64,000 nt of DNA from CAYWRZ01 sp964460845 (GTDB taxonomy: Bacteria > Bacteroidota > Bacteroidia > Flavobacteriales_D > UBA2798), in assembly GCA_964460845.1 (NCBI GenBank), contig CAYWRZ010000011.1, forward strand, positions 24,757 to 88,756, written 5' to 3'. Positions 17,746 to 26,327 of the stretch are shown piece after piece. Under the pieces are notes generated by a model. It searched no databases. It saw only the letters and a list, made by a program, of their open reading frames with translations, and was not told the origin of the DNA. Within the stretch, counting starts at the first letter, position 1; each line of letters opens with the position of its first letter. A program made the translations under genes and the position numbers.

Positions 17746-18708
17746 TTAATACTCTTCTTCTTTCTGAGGTTTGGAAGTAGGATCGATTTTATTGCCAAAC
17801 TCGTCAAAATCTTCTGTCAGCAAGAGCTTGTCGGCCTTATACACCGAGCGCTTTTTGAGCTGCCCTTCTTTGTAAAACTCCTTGTGTTCTCCCTCTTTTT
17901 TCCCTTTTATATATACCGCTACCGACTTCTCCCGGCCATCGTCAAACCAGGAACGCCAGGTTCCTTCAGGCTTAAAATCTTTGTAACGCTTGAGCGTAGC
18001 CATCTGCCCGTTTTGGTGAAAAGACAGCACTTCTCCCTCTTCTTTACCCCGCTTGTAATTGCTGCGGATAAATTCATTGCCGTTTTCGTAATACAGAATA
18101 TAAGCTCCGTCGAGGTAATCTTCCTTGTAATTGATCTCTGATTTGAGCTTTGCGCCGGGATAAAACTCTTTAAACGTACCGTCTTTCTTATCGTTCTTAT
18201 ACGATTCTTCGCGCCTGGGCGAACCGTCCTCAAAATAGAAGCTCCAGGTTCCGGTTTTTAGCCCATTATCGTAGAAATTTTCCCAAGCTAATCTGCCGTT
18301 TTCATGATAATACATCCAGGTACCATGGGGCAAGCCCATGCGGAATTCGGTGATTGTCCACTGGTTACCGGGCTCGGGAGAACCGCTTTTATCTTTGGTT
18401 TTCTTCCCGTCGGCTCCGATTATAAAACGCTGATAATAGGTAACCGAACGCCCCTCTTCTTTGCCGTCTATAAAATTGGCCTCACGTTCCAAACGGCCGT
18501 CTTCATAAAACGTACGGCAACGCCCCGTATAAGGCTGGCGCGACTTGGCATGGTACACCAAATCACGTTCTTCGTCGTATTCGAGATCCCATCCGCAATC
18601 GGCATCAGGAGCTTCACGTGCGGGATACTGCATTTCTCCCTGCGCGGGAGGTTGCGCGTATGCCGCCGAGGCCCACAAGAACAAGGTTATACAGAGATAA
18701 TTTTTCAT
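17746..18708 (-). CDS. MORN-variant (YwqK-type) repeat protein, secreted
   Basis: 320 residues. The signal peptide ends near residue 19 (AAYAQP). The rest is a chain of MORN-2-type repeats of the form YxNGxLxxExxYxxGxxxGxW, for example YHENGRLAWENFYDNGLKTG and YYENGNEFIRSNYKRGKEEG. Pipelines often label this family 'toxin-antitoxin system YwqK family antitoxin', but no toxin gene is adjacent and the protein is exported. A structural or envelope-binding role is more likely, function unknown. A TAAGTTTA -7-like element lies at 18733-18740 on the same strand. A second protein of this type is encoded at 59750-60556. Confidence 0.88.
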   Translation of the reverse strand: MKNYLCITLFLWASAAYAQPPAQGEMQYPAREAPDADCGWDLEYDEERDLVYHAKSRQPYTGRCRTFYEDGRLEREANFIDGKEEGRSVTYYQRFIIGADGKKTKDKSGSPEPGNQWTITEFRMGLPHGTWMYYHENGRLAWENFYDNGLKTGTWSFYFEDGSPRREESYKNDKKDGTFKEFYPGAKLKSEINYKEDYLDGAYILYYENGNEFIRSNYKRGKEEGEVLSFHQNGQMATLKRYKDFKPEGTWRSWFDDGREKSVAVYIKGKKEGEHKEFYKEGQLKKRSVYKADKLLLTEDFDEFGNKIDPTSKPQKEEEY

Positions 18709-18773
18709 GTGCAGGGTATCAAGTGTCGGTCGTAAACTTACAAAAAGTGAGCCGTTTGCCGATACGGCAGTCT

Positions 18774-19544
18774 TCAGAGCCGCTTGGCCCGGTTCCAGTA
18801 CACGTCCATCTCGGCCAGGGTCATTTCACCCAACTGCTTGCCGTCTTTCGCCGACTCCGTTTCGAGGTACTGAAAACGCCGGATAAACTTACGGTTGGTC
18901 TTTTCAAGCGCATCTTCCGGATTTACACCAATAAAACGGGCGTAATTGATTATCGAAAACAACAGATCGCCCAGCTCTTCCTCCACATGAGGCGAATTTT
19001 GATCCACCTCGGCTTTCAGCTCCTGCAGCTCCTCTTCCACTTTCTCCCAAACCTGCTCCCTATTGTCCCAATCAAAACCGATGCCCCTTGCCTTCTCCTG
19101 TATCCGTGTGGCTTTCACCATAGCCGGAAGCGAACGGGGTACGCCCGACAACACCGATTTATTGCCTGTTTTAAGCTTTATTTTTTCCCAATTGGCTTTT
19201 ACCTCTTCCTCGTCTTTCACCTTTACATCGCCGTAAATATGCGGATGGCGTTCTACCAATTTGTCGCAAACGCTGTGCAACACGTCGGCTACATCAAAAT
19301 CGCCGGTTTCGGAAGCGATACGCGCATAAAATACCAGGTGAAGCATCAGATCGCCCAGCTCTTTTTTGATCTCGTTCGTATCCTTGTCCAAAATAGCATC
19401 GGCCAGTTCGTAAGTCTCTTCTATGGTAAGGGTCCGGAGCGTTTCAAAGGTCTGTTTGCGATCCCAGGGGCAGCCGGTACGGAGCTCGTCCATAATCGTT
19501 AGCAAACGCGCAAATGCCTTTTGTTTTTCTTCCATTGAGTGCAT
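18774..19544 (-). CDS. mazG: Nucleoside triphosphate pyrophosphohydrolase MazG
   Basis: 256 residues from the ATG at 19544; 31 further codons upstream are open but lie inside the divergent gene. MazG hydrolyses (d)NTPs to NMPs and pyrophosphate, cleaning the nucleotide pool. Both MazG domains are present: the first with CPWDRKQTFETLRTLTIEET and the EExxE-type segment KKELGDLMLHLVFYARIASE; the second with KVEEELQELKAEVD and HVEEELGDLLFSIINYARFI. Only 32 bp separate its start from that of the divergent PagL-like gene. Confidence 0.95.
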   Translation of the reverse strand: MHSMEEKQKAFARLLTIMDELRTGCPWDRKQTFETLRTLTIEETYELADAILDKDTNEIKKELGDLMLHLVFYARIASETGDFDVADVLHSVCDKLVERHPHIYGDVKVKDEEEVKANWEKIKLKTGNKSVLSGVPRSLPAMVKATRIQEKARGIGFDWDNREQVWEKVEEELQELKAEVDQNSPHVEEELGDLLFSIINYARFIGVNPEDALEKTNRKFIRRFQYLETESAKDGKQLGEMTLAEMDVYWNRAKRL

Positions 19545-19549
19545 GAAAG

Positions 19550-19572
19550 TAAAGGTAGGATTTTTATTTTTA
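19550..19572. promoter_or_regulatory. Paired divergent -7 elements between mazG and the PagL-like gene
   Basis: On the minus strand TACCTTTA (19550-19557) ends 5 nt before the mazG ATG. On the plus strand TATTTTTA (19565-19572) ends 4 nt before the ATG at 19577. Both are one mismatch from TAnnTTTG. Any -33 boxes would have to lie near or inside the opposite gene. Confidence 0.4.
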
Positions 19573-19576
19573 CACC

Positions 19577-20680
19577 ATGTGGAAAAACGCGCTGATACTG
19601 CTCTGCATCCTGACCGGCAGCCGCTACTTACAGGCACAGGACACGCTACCGTTCAGCATCGGTGCAAGAGGCCAGTATGGTTTCCTGATAGCGCATCATC
19701 ATTCGATGGCACACCTCGTTACCCGTCATATTCCTTCGGCCGAACTATTTGCCGAATTTGGAGTAAGCGGGAAAAAGCCCTGGCACCACCAATACCGCAG
19801 GCCTTCTTACGGCTTTTCTTTTTATACCGGGCAGGTAAACCCGGAGCTTACGGGTTCGGCTTTTGCCCTGCTGACCTACCTCAACCTGCATATCGTGGAA
19901 CGGCAGCGCTTTGAATGGAATTTCCGGATGGGAATCGGTCCGGGATATATCCATAAAATATTTTCGCCCGAAACGAACAACCGCAACAATGCCATCGGCT
20001 CGCATTTCAATGCCGCTATACTGATGAGCAGCGGTCTGCGCTGGAAAGGCAACACCTTCGATTGGGGAGCGGGACTCTCGTTTCTTCATTTTTCCAACGG
20101 TGCCTTTAAAACCCCTAACCTGGGTATTAACCTGCCTTCGCTCTACGCCGACCTTCGATATCACATACGCCGAAACCCTGTAAGACGCTTGCCAGAAGGA
20201 ACTCCTTCTTTCAAAAAACATTGGTATTTCAGTGCGCTGCTTTCGGGCGGACTAAAAGAAATTTTGCCTTCGGGAGGTCAAAAATATCCCGTTACGGATC
20301 TGTCGGTTTTTGCTACCCGGCAATACTCGCCCCGATCTGGAATTTCTTTCGGAGCCGATGTATTCTATAATTCGTCACTCCCTGTACTGCAAAAAAACGC
20401 CACAGGAGAGGTGTACCCCGATCTGTCTTTCGTACAGGTAGGTGTACATGCCGGTTATGAAATGGGGCTCGACCATTTAAAAATCCTTTTTCAGACAGGC
20501 GGATACCTGCACAGCCGCTACAAAACCGACGGGTCGATTTACCAACGGGTCGGATTGCGGTACTATTTCCCCTCAAACCTCATCGTACACCTTTCCCTCA
20601 AAACACACCTTGCCAAAGCCGATTATGCCGAAATAGGAATAGGTTACCGGTTTAAATCCCGCTCGCATGAGAAGCAATAA
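19577..20680 (+). CDS. Acyloxyacyl hydrolase / PagL-like outer-membrane lipid A deacylase
   Basis: 367 residues. A signal peptide of about 20 residues ends at LQAQD. The body resembles the PagL/acyloxyacyl hydrolase beta-barrel; its most diagnostic stretch is SFLHFSNGAFKTPNLGIN, holding the catalytic His-x-Ser pair. PagL enzymes remove the 3-O acyl chain of lipid A at the outer membrane. The protein is about twice the length of Pseudomonas PagL because of a C-terminal second barrel-like half, as is usual in Bacteroidota homologues. It overlaps the following lipoprotein gene by 14 bp. Confidence 0.8.
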   Translation: MWKNALILLCILTGSRYLQAQDTLPFSIGARGQYGFLIAHHHSMAHLVTRHIPSAELFAEFGVSGKKPWHHQYRRPSYGFSFYTGQVNPELTGSAFALLTYLNLHIVERQRFEWNFRMGIGPGYIHKIFSPETNNRNNAIGSHFNAAILMSSGLRWKGNTFDWGAGLSFLHFSNGAFKTPNLGINLPSLYADLRYHIRRNPVRRLPEGTPSFKKHWYFSALLSGGLKEILPSGGQKYPVTDLSVFATRQYSPRSGISFGADVFYNSSLPVLQKNATGEVYPDLSFVQVGVHAGYEMGLDHLKILFQTGGYLHSRYKTDGSIYQRVGLRYYFPSNLIVHLSLKTHLAKADYAEIGIGYRFKSRSHEKQ

Positions 20681-21404
20681 ATGGAGCTACTGCCTATGGG
20701 GGCTGCTTATGCTGGTGGCCTGTCAAAAAGAATCGGCGCCCGATTGCCTGAAAAGCACGGGGCCGGAGACGGAAGAGCTGCGTGCTGCACCTCCCTTTCA
20801 GCGCATTGATTTAGACGACAATATAGACCTTGAGATAAGCCGCGATTCGGTGTTTTCGATCCGGGTAAAGGGCGGGAAAAACCTCTTAGGTAAAATAGAA
20901 ACTTCGGTGAACGAAGGCGTACTTCGTATCCGCAACCACAACCGTTGCAATTTTGTAAGAAGCTACAAAAGGAGGCTTACGGTACAAGTAAGCACCCCTA
21001 CGCTCGACAAAATAAGCTATTACGGCAGCGGAACCATACGAAGCGCAGGCACACTGGATTTTCCGGTACTTACGCTCGAAGGAAAAAATTCGGGAAGCGA
21101 GCTGTTCCTTTCGCTCGATTGCGATTCACTTTATGCGCTTATTCATACTGGCGTAAGCAATCTTTACCTGTCGGGAAAAAGCGATTACGTATATTTATAT
21201 TCTATCGGCAGCAGTATTTTTTATGCAGGCGATCTCGAAGGGGGTTACGTACATGCCAGCAACGGATCGACGGGTAATTTTCATGTAAATGCCCGCGAGT
21301 TTCTACATGCCGAAATTCGTTCGCGTAGCAATATTCTGTACCGGGGCAATCCGCAAATTTCACTTCGCACAGAGGGTACGGGTAAGCTGCTTCGTTACGA
21401 CTGA
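20667..21404 (+). CDS. DUF2807 (head GIN domain) lipoprotein
   Basis: 245 residues. The lipobox is LMLVACQK, with the lipidated Cys near residue 19. The mature part matches the DUF2807 'head GIN' right-handed beta-helix: FQRIDLDDNIDLEISRDS, VKGGKNLLGKIETSVNEGVL and ISYYGSGTIRSAGTLDF. These are envelope lipoproteins of unknown function, common in Bacteroidota. Translation is probably coupled to the upstream PagL-like gene, since the two overlap by 14 bp. Confidence 0.88.
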   Translation: MRSNKWSYCLWGLLMLVACQKESAPDCLKSTGPETEELRAAPPFQRIDLDDNIDLEISRDSVFSIRVKGGKNLLGKIETSVNEGVLRIRNHNRCNFVRSYKRRLTVQVSTPTLDKISYYGSGTIRSAGTLDFPVLTLEGKNSGSELFLSLDCDSLYALIHTGVSNLYLSGKSDYVYLYSIGSSIFYAGDLEGGYVHASNGSTGNFHVNAREFLHAEIRSRSNILYRGNPQISLRTEGTGKLLRYD

Positions 21405-21420
21405 ACCCGGCATAAGGGCG

Positions 21421-22230
21421 CTATAAAAGCGTAACCCGGACAAACGTAAATTCCATTTCGCCTTCGCCTAGATGAGTCACTTTTTGAGCCAAAAAAGAAG
21501 TTTCACTTTCCCAGGCAATGCTTTCTAAACCGTAACCTTCCAGATCAAGCTCCCAGCGTAGCTGCAATCCCTTTTCGGTATCGTATTCAAACAACTGTAT
21601 TCCATTAGCAGAAAACTCAGCTATCAGATCCACATTGGAGCAGATGATACGTCGGCCCGAGGGCGAGGCCACCGGAATTCCGTAGGCAAAATGATCCTTC
21701 TCCGTATGCGGATCGAGTATTTTCCACCCCCTCCATTCGTACCCATGTACTTCCACTACATGAAGTCCGAAATTTAATTTACCCTGATACCGGTATTCGA
21801 CATACTGCTCGCCTGCATCGTCGTGCGTCACCGATTGATACTCAATTTTTTTCTTATCAAAAGAAAACACAAGCCGATCAGCCTGACGTTGCACTTCCCC
21901 AGCGTTAAGTTTCATAAGCCGGTATTCTTCCCGATCGGCACATTCTTCGATCGCGGCGCGGGTTTCTCGTGTACAATAGACATACAGTCCGGGAAATTTA
22001 AGGGTATCGCCCAGCGCAGCCACACGCTTGTATTCGGCCTCGGTCACCTCTGTCAGGGTGAATAATTCTTCGGCTTGTAAAGAAGGTGATTCTTCGGCAG
22101 CTTCGCTTGTTTCGTCAAGCAAAGCCGTAGTATCTACAGATGGCGTTTTATCTCGCGACTCCTTTGTTTCGGAAGGAGTGCCACAAGCTACACAAAAAAC
22201 AAGCAGGGGTATAAAATAAGGTTTCATCAC
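21421..22230 (-). CDS. Putative lipoprotein of unknown function
   Basis: 269 residues. The N-terminus MMKPYFIPLLVFCVACG is a lipoprotein signal with Cys near residue 16. An acidic, Ser/Thr-rich linker covers about 20-55. The globular part is rich in beta-strand-like segments (EYRYQGKLNFGLHVVEVHGY, GIPVASPSGRRIICSNVDL) and resembles a small propeller-like domain. I do not recognise the family. It lies 9 bp downstream of the DUF2797 gene on the same strand, so the two probably form an operon. Confidence 0.75.
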   Translation of the reverse strand: MMKPYFIPLLVFCVACGTPSETKESRDKTPSVDTTALLDETSEAAEESPSLQAEELFTLTEVTEAEYKRVAALGDTLKFPGLYVYCTRETRAAIEECADREEYRLMKLNAGEVQRQADRLVFSFDKKKIEYQSVTHDDAGEQYVEYRYQGKLNFGLHVVEVHGYEWRGWKILDPHTEKDHFAYGIPVASPSGRRIICSNVDLIAEFSANGIQLFEYDTEKGLQLRWELDLEGYGLESIAWESETSFLAQKVTHLGEGEMEFTFVRVTLL

Positions 22231-22239
22231 ATTGCCTGA

Positions 22240-23043
22240 TTAGGCCGTTAAACGCACCTGAAAGCCCGAATGATTACGCAGGTTGATCACCCCCCCTCCT
22301 GCAAAAAGGAGGTATTGTCCTTTAATTCCTTCGAGCACTCCGCCTACCTCGGGTGTTTTGAGCAGATTGAGACTCACTATTTTTTGCGGATACCGCAGCA
22401 CGGGGTAGTTCATCACGGTCAGGGTATCGTCTGGGCAGACATATTCCCTCAGCGATTCGTCGAGCAATACGGAGGCTGCGCTTTTACGCTCACGGAGATC
22501 AACATCCTGAGCCACTTGATTTTTCAGCATTTTCTGCCAGTGGGTCTTATCGGGCAAGTATTTTTTAAGATCCACTTCTATGGCACCGGCTAACTGCCTG
22601 TAAGGCACTTTGGCAAACAGAATAGCCTCACTGGCTCCCTGATCAATCCACCGGGTAGGCACCTGTGTAAGCCGGGTAACGCCTACTTTTACGTCTGACG
22701 AGAGGGCCAGATAGACATAATGCGGCTGCACATGATGGTTTTTCTCCCATTCGGGATCGCGGCCTTCGCCCAAATGTCCACGGCAGAGCTCGGGGCGGAT
22801 AATACATTCTGCGTTTTCGGGCGCATTCATGAAGCAGGGGTAGCAGAAGCCCTGTCCGAAGGCTTTTTTGGTCTCGCGGCCACAAACCACACAGAATATG
22901 CGGTGTTGAAAAGAGAGGGTTAAATGCTTGCCCAGCAGCTCGTTTAGCGAAACTTCGATACCGTCGAGCACGAGCGCGTACTGCACCGTATCTGCGTGGA
23001 TCGTACGCATTTTATGAAGGGTACCAATAGTGTCTATTGTCAT
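22240..23043 (-). CDS. DUF2797 protein with GIY-YIG-like segment
   Basis: 267 residues matching DUF2797. Four cysteines in C-x2-C pairs (FCVVCGRETKKAFGQGFCYP, CFMNAPENAEC) suggest a zinc-binding region at about 48-80. The stretch HYVYLALSSDVKVGVTRL at about 130-147 resembles the GIY-YIG core. Its biochemical role is unknown. A TATCTTTA -7-like element at 23051-23058 (minus) ends 7 nt before the ATG, again implying a very short leader. Confidence 0.85.
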   Translation of the reverse strand: MTIDTIGTLHKMRTIHADTVQYALVLDGIEVSLNELLGKHLTLSFQHRIFCVVCGRETKKAFGQGFCYPCFMNAPENAECIIRPELCRGHLGEGRDPEWEKNHHVQPHYVYLALSSDVKVGVTRLTQVPTRWIDQGASEAILFAKVPYRQLAGAIEVDLKKYLPDKTHWQKMLKNQVAQDVDLRERKSAASVLLDESLREYVCPDDTLTVMNYPVLRYPQKIVSLNLLKTPEVGGVLEGIKGQYLLFAGGGVINLRNHSGFQVRLTA

Positions 23044-23050
23044 TTGACGC

Positions 23051-23058
23051 TAAAGATA
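23051..23058 (-). promoter_or_regulatory. -7-like element for the DUF2797 gene
   Basis: It reads TATCTTTA on the minus strand, one mismatch from TAnnTTTG, and ends 7 nt before the ATG at 23043. Confidence 0.35.
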
Positions 23059-23126
23059 AACAACGGGTAGAAACTTCGCGCATTGTCCTTTTTATTAATT
23101 TTAGGCACATAATGTAATGAACCTGC

Positions 23127-24641
23127 ATGCCTTTTAATTCAATTTTTTCGTGGCTCATAAAAAAGCGTATTCACCAGATCGAGCTATTTACCAAATATCC
23201 CGATGAAGTACAGGAGGAGCTGTGGGGAAAACTTATCCGCAGCGCAAAAGATACCGAATGGGGAAAGCAGCACGGCTATGACTCGATAAACAATTACGAT
23301 ACTTTCCGCGAGCGGGTGCCGCTACAGGAGTATGAAGACGTAAAGCCCTATGTGGACAGGCTGGTAAAAGGCGAGCAAAATCTGTTATGGCCGGGCGAAG
23401 TGAAATGGTTTGCCAAATCGTCGGGTACGACCAGCGAAAAGAGCAAATACATCCCCGTGACCCGCGAAGCGTTGGAGAACTGCCATTATAAAGGCGGAAA
23501 AGATCTTCTTTCGCTGTATTACCATAATTATCCCAACCGCAAGCTCTACAAAGGCAAGCACCTTGTTGTAGGCGGCAGCGCACAGATCAACTACCTCAGC
23601 GCCGATTCGTATTTCGGTGACCTGTCGGCCATCATCATCAAAAACCTTCCCTTTTGGGTAGAATTGCGCCGTATTCCGCACCGCAGCATTGCGCTCTTGT
23701 CGGAATGGGAAGAGAAAATCGAAAAGATGGCCCTATCGACCATTCACCAGGACGTGTATCTTTTGGCCGGCGTACCTTCGTGGACACTGGTGCTGCTCAA
23801 GCGGGTGCTCGAAATTACGGGCAAAGACAACATCGCCGACGTATGGCCCAGAATAGAACTGTTCATGCACGGCGGAGTAAGCTTTGCGCCCTACCGCGAA
23901 CAATTCAAAAAGCTGATCCGAAAAGACGACATGAATTACGTAGAAACCTACAACGCTTCGGAAGGTTTCTTCGGCATTCAGGATACGAGCGACAAGCCGG
24001 AAATGCTGCTGATGCTGGATTACGGGATTTTTTACGAATTTATTCCCTTAGACGAGCTGGGGCAAACGAATCCGAAAGCAATTCCGCTGTGGGAAGTGGA
24101 AATCGGGAAAAATTACGCCATGGTTATTTCGACCAATGCCGGTCTTTGGCGTTACCTTATCGGCGATACCGTGCGCTTTACCTCAAAAGCGCCCTACCGC
24201 TTTGTGATTACAGGCCGTACCCGCCATTTTATCAATGCCTTTGGCGAAGAGCTGATTGTGGACAATGCCGATAAGGCCATTGCTATTGCCTGTGAAAGAA
24301 CGCACACGCAGATAAGAGAATACACCGCCGCGCCTATTTATATGAGCGAAACCGAAACCGGCGGACACGAATGGATCATTGAGTTTGAAACCCCTCCGGA
24401 GAACCCGGCGTTTTTTGTAGAAGTGCTTGACAATGCCTTAAAAGCGCTCAATTCCGATTACGAAGCCAAACGTTCGGCCAATCTTACCCTTCGTTTACCT
24501 GTATTGCATATAGCTCCCGTTGGCACGTTTTATGCTTGGCTTAAATCCAAAGGGAAGTTAGGCGGCCAGCATAAAGTACCCCGCCTCTCTAACGACCGGC
24601 AGCATTTGGAAGAAATTCTCGCGCTCATCCATACACACTAA
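23127..24641 (+). CDS. GH3-family adenylate-forming protein
   Basis: 504 residues covering the whole GH3 fold. The plant GH3 enzymes conjugate acyl acids such as auxin to amino acids through an acyl-AMP intermediate. The adenylation motifs are recognisable: FAKSSGTTSEKSKYIPVT (phosphate-binding loop), TYNASEGFFGIQD (acid-binding region) and FVITGRTRHFINAFGEEL (hinge). The substrate of bacterial members is unknown. Cytoplasmic. It is followed 3 bp later by a propeller-like secreted protein. A TAATTTTA element lies at 23096-23103. Confidence 0.92.
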   Translation: MPFNSIFSWLIKKRIHQIELFTKYPDEVQEELWGKLIRSAKDTEWGKQHGYDSINNYDTFRERVPLQEYEDVKPYVDRLVKGEQNLLWPGEVKWFAKSSGTTSEKSKYIPVTREALENCHYKGGKDLLSLYYHNYPNRKLYKGKHLVVGGSAQINYLSADSYFGDLSAIIIKNLPFWVELRRIPHRSIALLSEWEEKIEKMALSTIHQDVYLLAGVPSWTLVLLKRVLEITGKDNIADVWPRIELFMHGGVSFAPYREQFKKLIRKDDMNYVETYNASEGFFGIQDTSDKPEMLLMLDYGIFYEFIPLDELGQTNPKAIPLWEVEIGKNYAMVISTNAGLWRYLIGDTVRFTSKAPYRFVITGRTRHFINAFGEELIVDNADKAIAIACERTHTQIREYTAAPIYMSETETGGHEWIIEFETPPENPAFFVEVLDNALKALNSDYEAKRSANLTLRLPVLHIAPVGTFYAWLKSKGKLGGQHKVPRLSNDRQHLEEILALIHTH

Positions 24642-24644
24642 ACG

Positions 24645-25433
24645 TTGATTATACCGGCACTTGTTTCGCTTTTAGGGCTCGCAACGCCCGACACCCTCAC
24701 GGCAGCTCCGATAGCGCGCATTGAGGTCAGGGCCGATTTTTTCACGACCGACAACCTCGGCAATTGTTACGTGATTCGCAAAGACGAGCTGCTCAAATAC
24801 AGTCCTTCGGGCGACTCGCTCAGCAGCCAAAGCATCAAAAGTTTGGGTTCCATCACCTTTGTCGATGCCGCAAACTCGCTCCGAATTCTGCTTTTTTACC
24901 GTGATTTGTTCAGACTGGTACTGCTCGATAACACCCTCAGTCAGCAGGGCGAAGCCGTACAGCTCGATCGTATCGGTTATCCCTTTGCGCAGTTGGTTTG
25001 CCAATCGCCCAATAACCAAAACATTTGGCTTTACGAAACCGAAGAGTTCCGTTTGTTACGGCTCGATCGCAACATGCAGCCCTTACAAAACTCAGGCAAT
25101 CTCTCGCAGGTATTAGGCTATGGCATCAACCCTGATTTCATGCAGGAATACGACAACCGGCTGTACCTGAACGATCCGCAGCGCGGTGTGCTGGTCTTTG
25201 ATATGTTCGGCACTTATTACAAGACTATTCCGCTGAAAGGGCTGCGCCGTTTCCAGGTCACCGACCGGGGCATTTTTTACCTGCGCGACAGGCAGCTTTA
25301 TCGTTTCGACCTGCTCGGGTTGACAGAAGAGGAAATCGTACTTCCGTTTCAGGGTATCAAAGGCTTTCGGATCGAGAAGCAGCAGTTATTTCTTCAAACG
25401 GAAGATTTTATCCATATCTTCCCCATTCGGTAA
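24645..25433 (+). CDS. Predicted secreted beta-propeller-like protein, function unknown
   Basis: 262 residues starting at TTG 24645, the only plausible start after the GH3 stop. A weak signal-like stretch is at the N-terminus (MIIPALVSLLGLATPDTLTA). The rest consists of short repeating strands such as DNLGNCYVIRKDELLKYSPS and RGIFYLRDRQLYRFDLLGLT, suggesting a beta-propeller. It is spaced 3 bp from the GH3 gene and is most likely cotranscribed. I do not recognise a specific family. Confidence 0.75.
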   Translation: MIIPALVSLLGLATPDTLTAAPIARIEVRADFFTTDNLGNCYVIRKDELLKYSPSGDSLSSQSIKSLGSITFVDAANSLRILLFYRDLFRLVLLDNTLSQQGEAVQLDRIGYPFAQLVCQSPNNQNIWLYETEEFRLLRLDRNMQPLQNSGNLSQVLGYGINPDFMQEYDNRLYLNDPQRGVLVFDMFGTYYKTIPLKGLRRFQVTDRGIFYLRDRQLYRFDLLGLTEEEIVLPFQGIKGFRIEKQQLFLQTEDFIHIFPIR

Positions 25434-25440
25434 AAAATTC

Positions 25441-25448
25441 TATTTTTG
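25441..25448 (+). promoter_or_regulatory. -7 promoter element upstream of the deoxynucleoside kinase
   Basis: TATTTTTG is a full TAnnTTTG match. It would start a transcript near 25455, giving a leader of about 60 nt. A second, weaker TAATTTTC lies at 25490-25497, closer to the ATG. Confidence 0.4.
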
Positions 25449-25517
25449 GGGTGCTGTTCGTGTGGCTTGCCGCCTTACGGCCAATACATTAATTTTCAGG
25501 TTCGAAAAACGTTGCTT

Positions 25518-26141
25518 ATGCATATTGCGATTGCAGGAAACATTGGCTCCGGCAAAACAACCCTCACCACGTTGCTCGCCAATCATTACAAGTGGGAAGC
25601 GCATTATGAAGACGTTTCTACGAATCCCTATATCAACGACTTCTACGAAGATATGCAGCGTTGGTCGTTCAACCTGCAGATCTACTTTCTGAACACCCGT
25701 TTTACGCAGGTGCAGGATATACGTACCCGTAAAAAGAACGTAATCCAGGATCGTACGATTTACGAAGACGCCTACATCTTCGCGCCCAACCTCCATGCGA
25801 TGGGACTGATGACCACGCGCGACTTTGAGAATTATTTCTCGCTGTTTTCGCTGATGGAGTCTTTTATCGCGCCACCCGACCTGCTCATATACCTGCGCGC
25901 CGGTGTGCCTACGCTGGTCAATCATATTCAAAGTCGGGGACGCGAATACGAAGAAAGCATCCGGCTCGACTACCTCAAGCGGCTCAACGAGCGTTACGAA
26001 GCCTTTATTTCTCAGTACGACAAGGGCAAGCTGCTTATCGTAGATGTGGATAACAATAAATTTCCTTCCAGCAAAGAAGATTTGGGGCAAATCATCCGGA
26101 ATATCGACGCCGAGGTGCACGGGTTGTTTAAGAGCAAATAA
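25518..26141 (+). CDS. Deoxynucleoside kinase (dNK family)
   Basis: 207 residues from ATG 25518; an in-frame upstream extension to 25446 is unlikely. The enzyme phosphorylates deoxynucleosides for nucleotide salvage. The P-loop is at the very N-terminus (IAIAGNIGSGKTTLTTLL). The lid and catalytic region includes QDRTIYEDAYIFA (ERS/DRT-type motif), followed by DLLIYLRAGVPTLVNHIQSR. Length and motif order fit the bacterial deoxyadenosine/deoxyguanosine kinase branch, but substrate preference is not readable. Confidence 0.92.
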   Translation: MHIAIAGNIGSGKTTLTTLLANHYKWEAHYEDVSTNPYINDFYEDMQRWSFNLQIYFLNTRFTQVQDIRTRKKNVIQDRTIYEDAYIFAPNLHAMGLMTTRDFENYFSLFSLMESFIAPPDLLIYLRAGVPTLVNHIQSRGREYEESIRLDYLKRLNERYEAFISQYDKGKLLIVDVDNNKFPSSKEDLGQIIRNIDAEVHGLFKSK

Positions 26142-26207
26142 GTTTTATACGTTTCTTCTGTATCTATCTTGCTCTTACTATATCCGCTTTTAACATTCTG
26201 TCTTAAA

Positions 26208-26288
26208 ATCACATAACCATCACTTAAAAATTGGCTGATAATCAGCTTGTTACTATTATAAATGTGTGATTTATCACATAACCATCAC
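26208..26288. repeat. Two 16-bp direct repeats, 65 bp apart
   Basis: ATCACATAACCATCAC occurs at 26208-26223 and again at 26273-26288. A 13-bp perfect palindrome (GCTGAT-A-ATCAGC, 26234-26246) lies between them. The region is AT-rich and sits just past the 3' end of the AlbA_2 gene. It may be an insertion scar, a protein-binding site or a weak bidirectional terminator; none of these is proven. Confidence 0.6.
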
Positions 26289-26327
26289 ATAAGATCTTAC
26301 CTTTAAGCAAGAGGCTGTAAATTAAGG

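Noticed and set aside
17746..18708. Toxin-antitoxin system based on the YwqK-like label
   Set aside because: The protein has a signal peptide and no toxin gene lies beside it. The same holds for the relative at 59750-60556.
26231..26250. Terminator for the deoxynucleoside kinase at the 26234-26246 palindrome
   Set aside because: The 6-bp stem with a single-base loop is weak and not followed by a clear T run, so it was kept only as part of the repeat entry.
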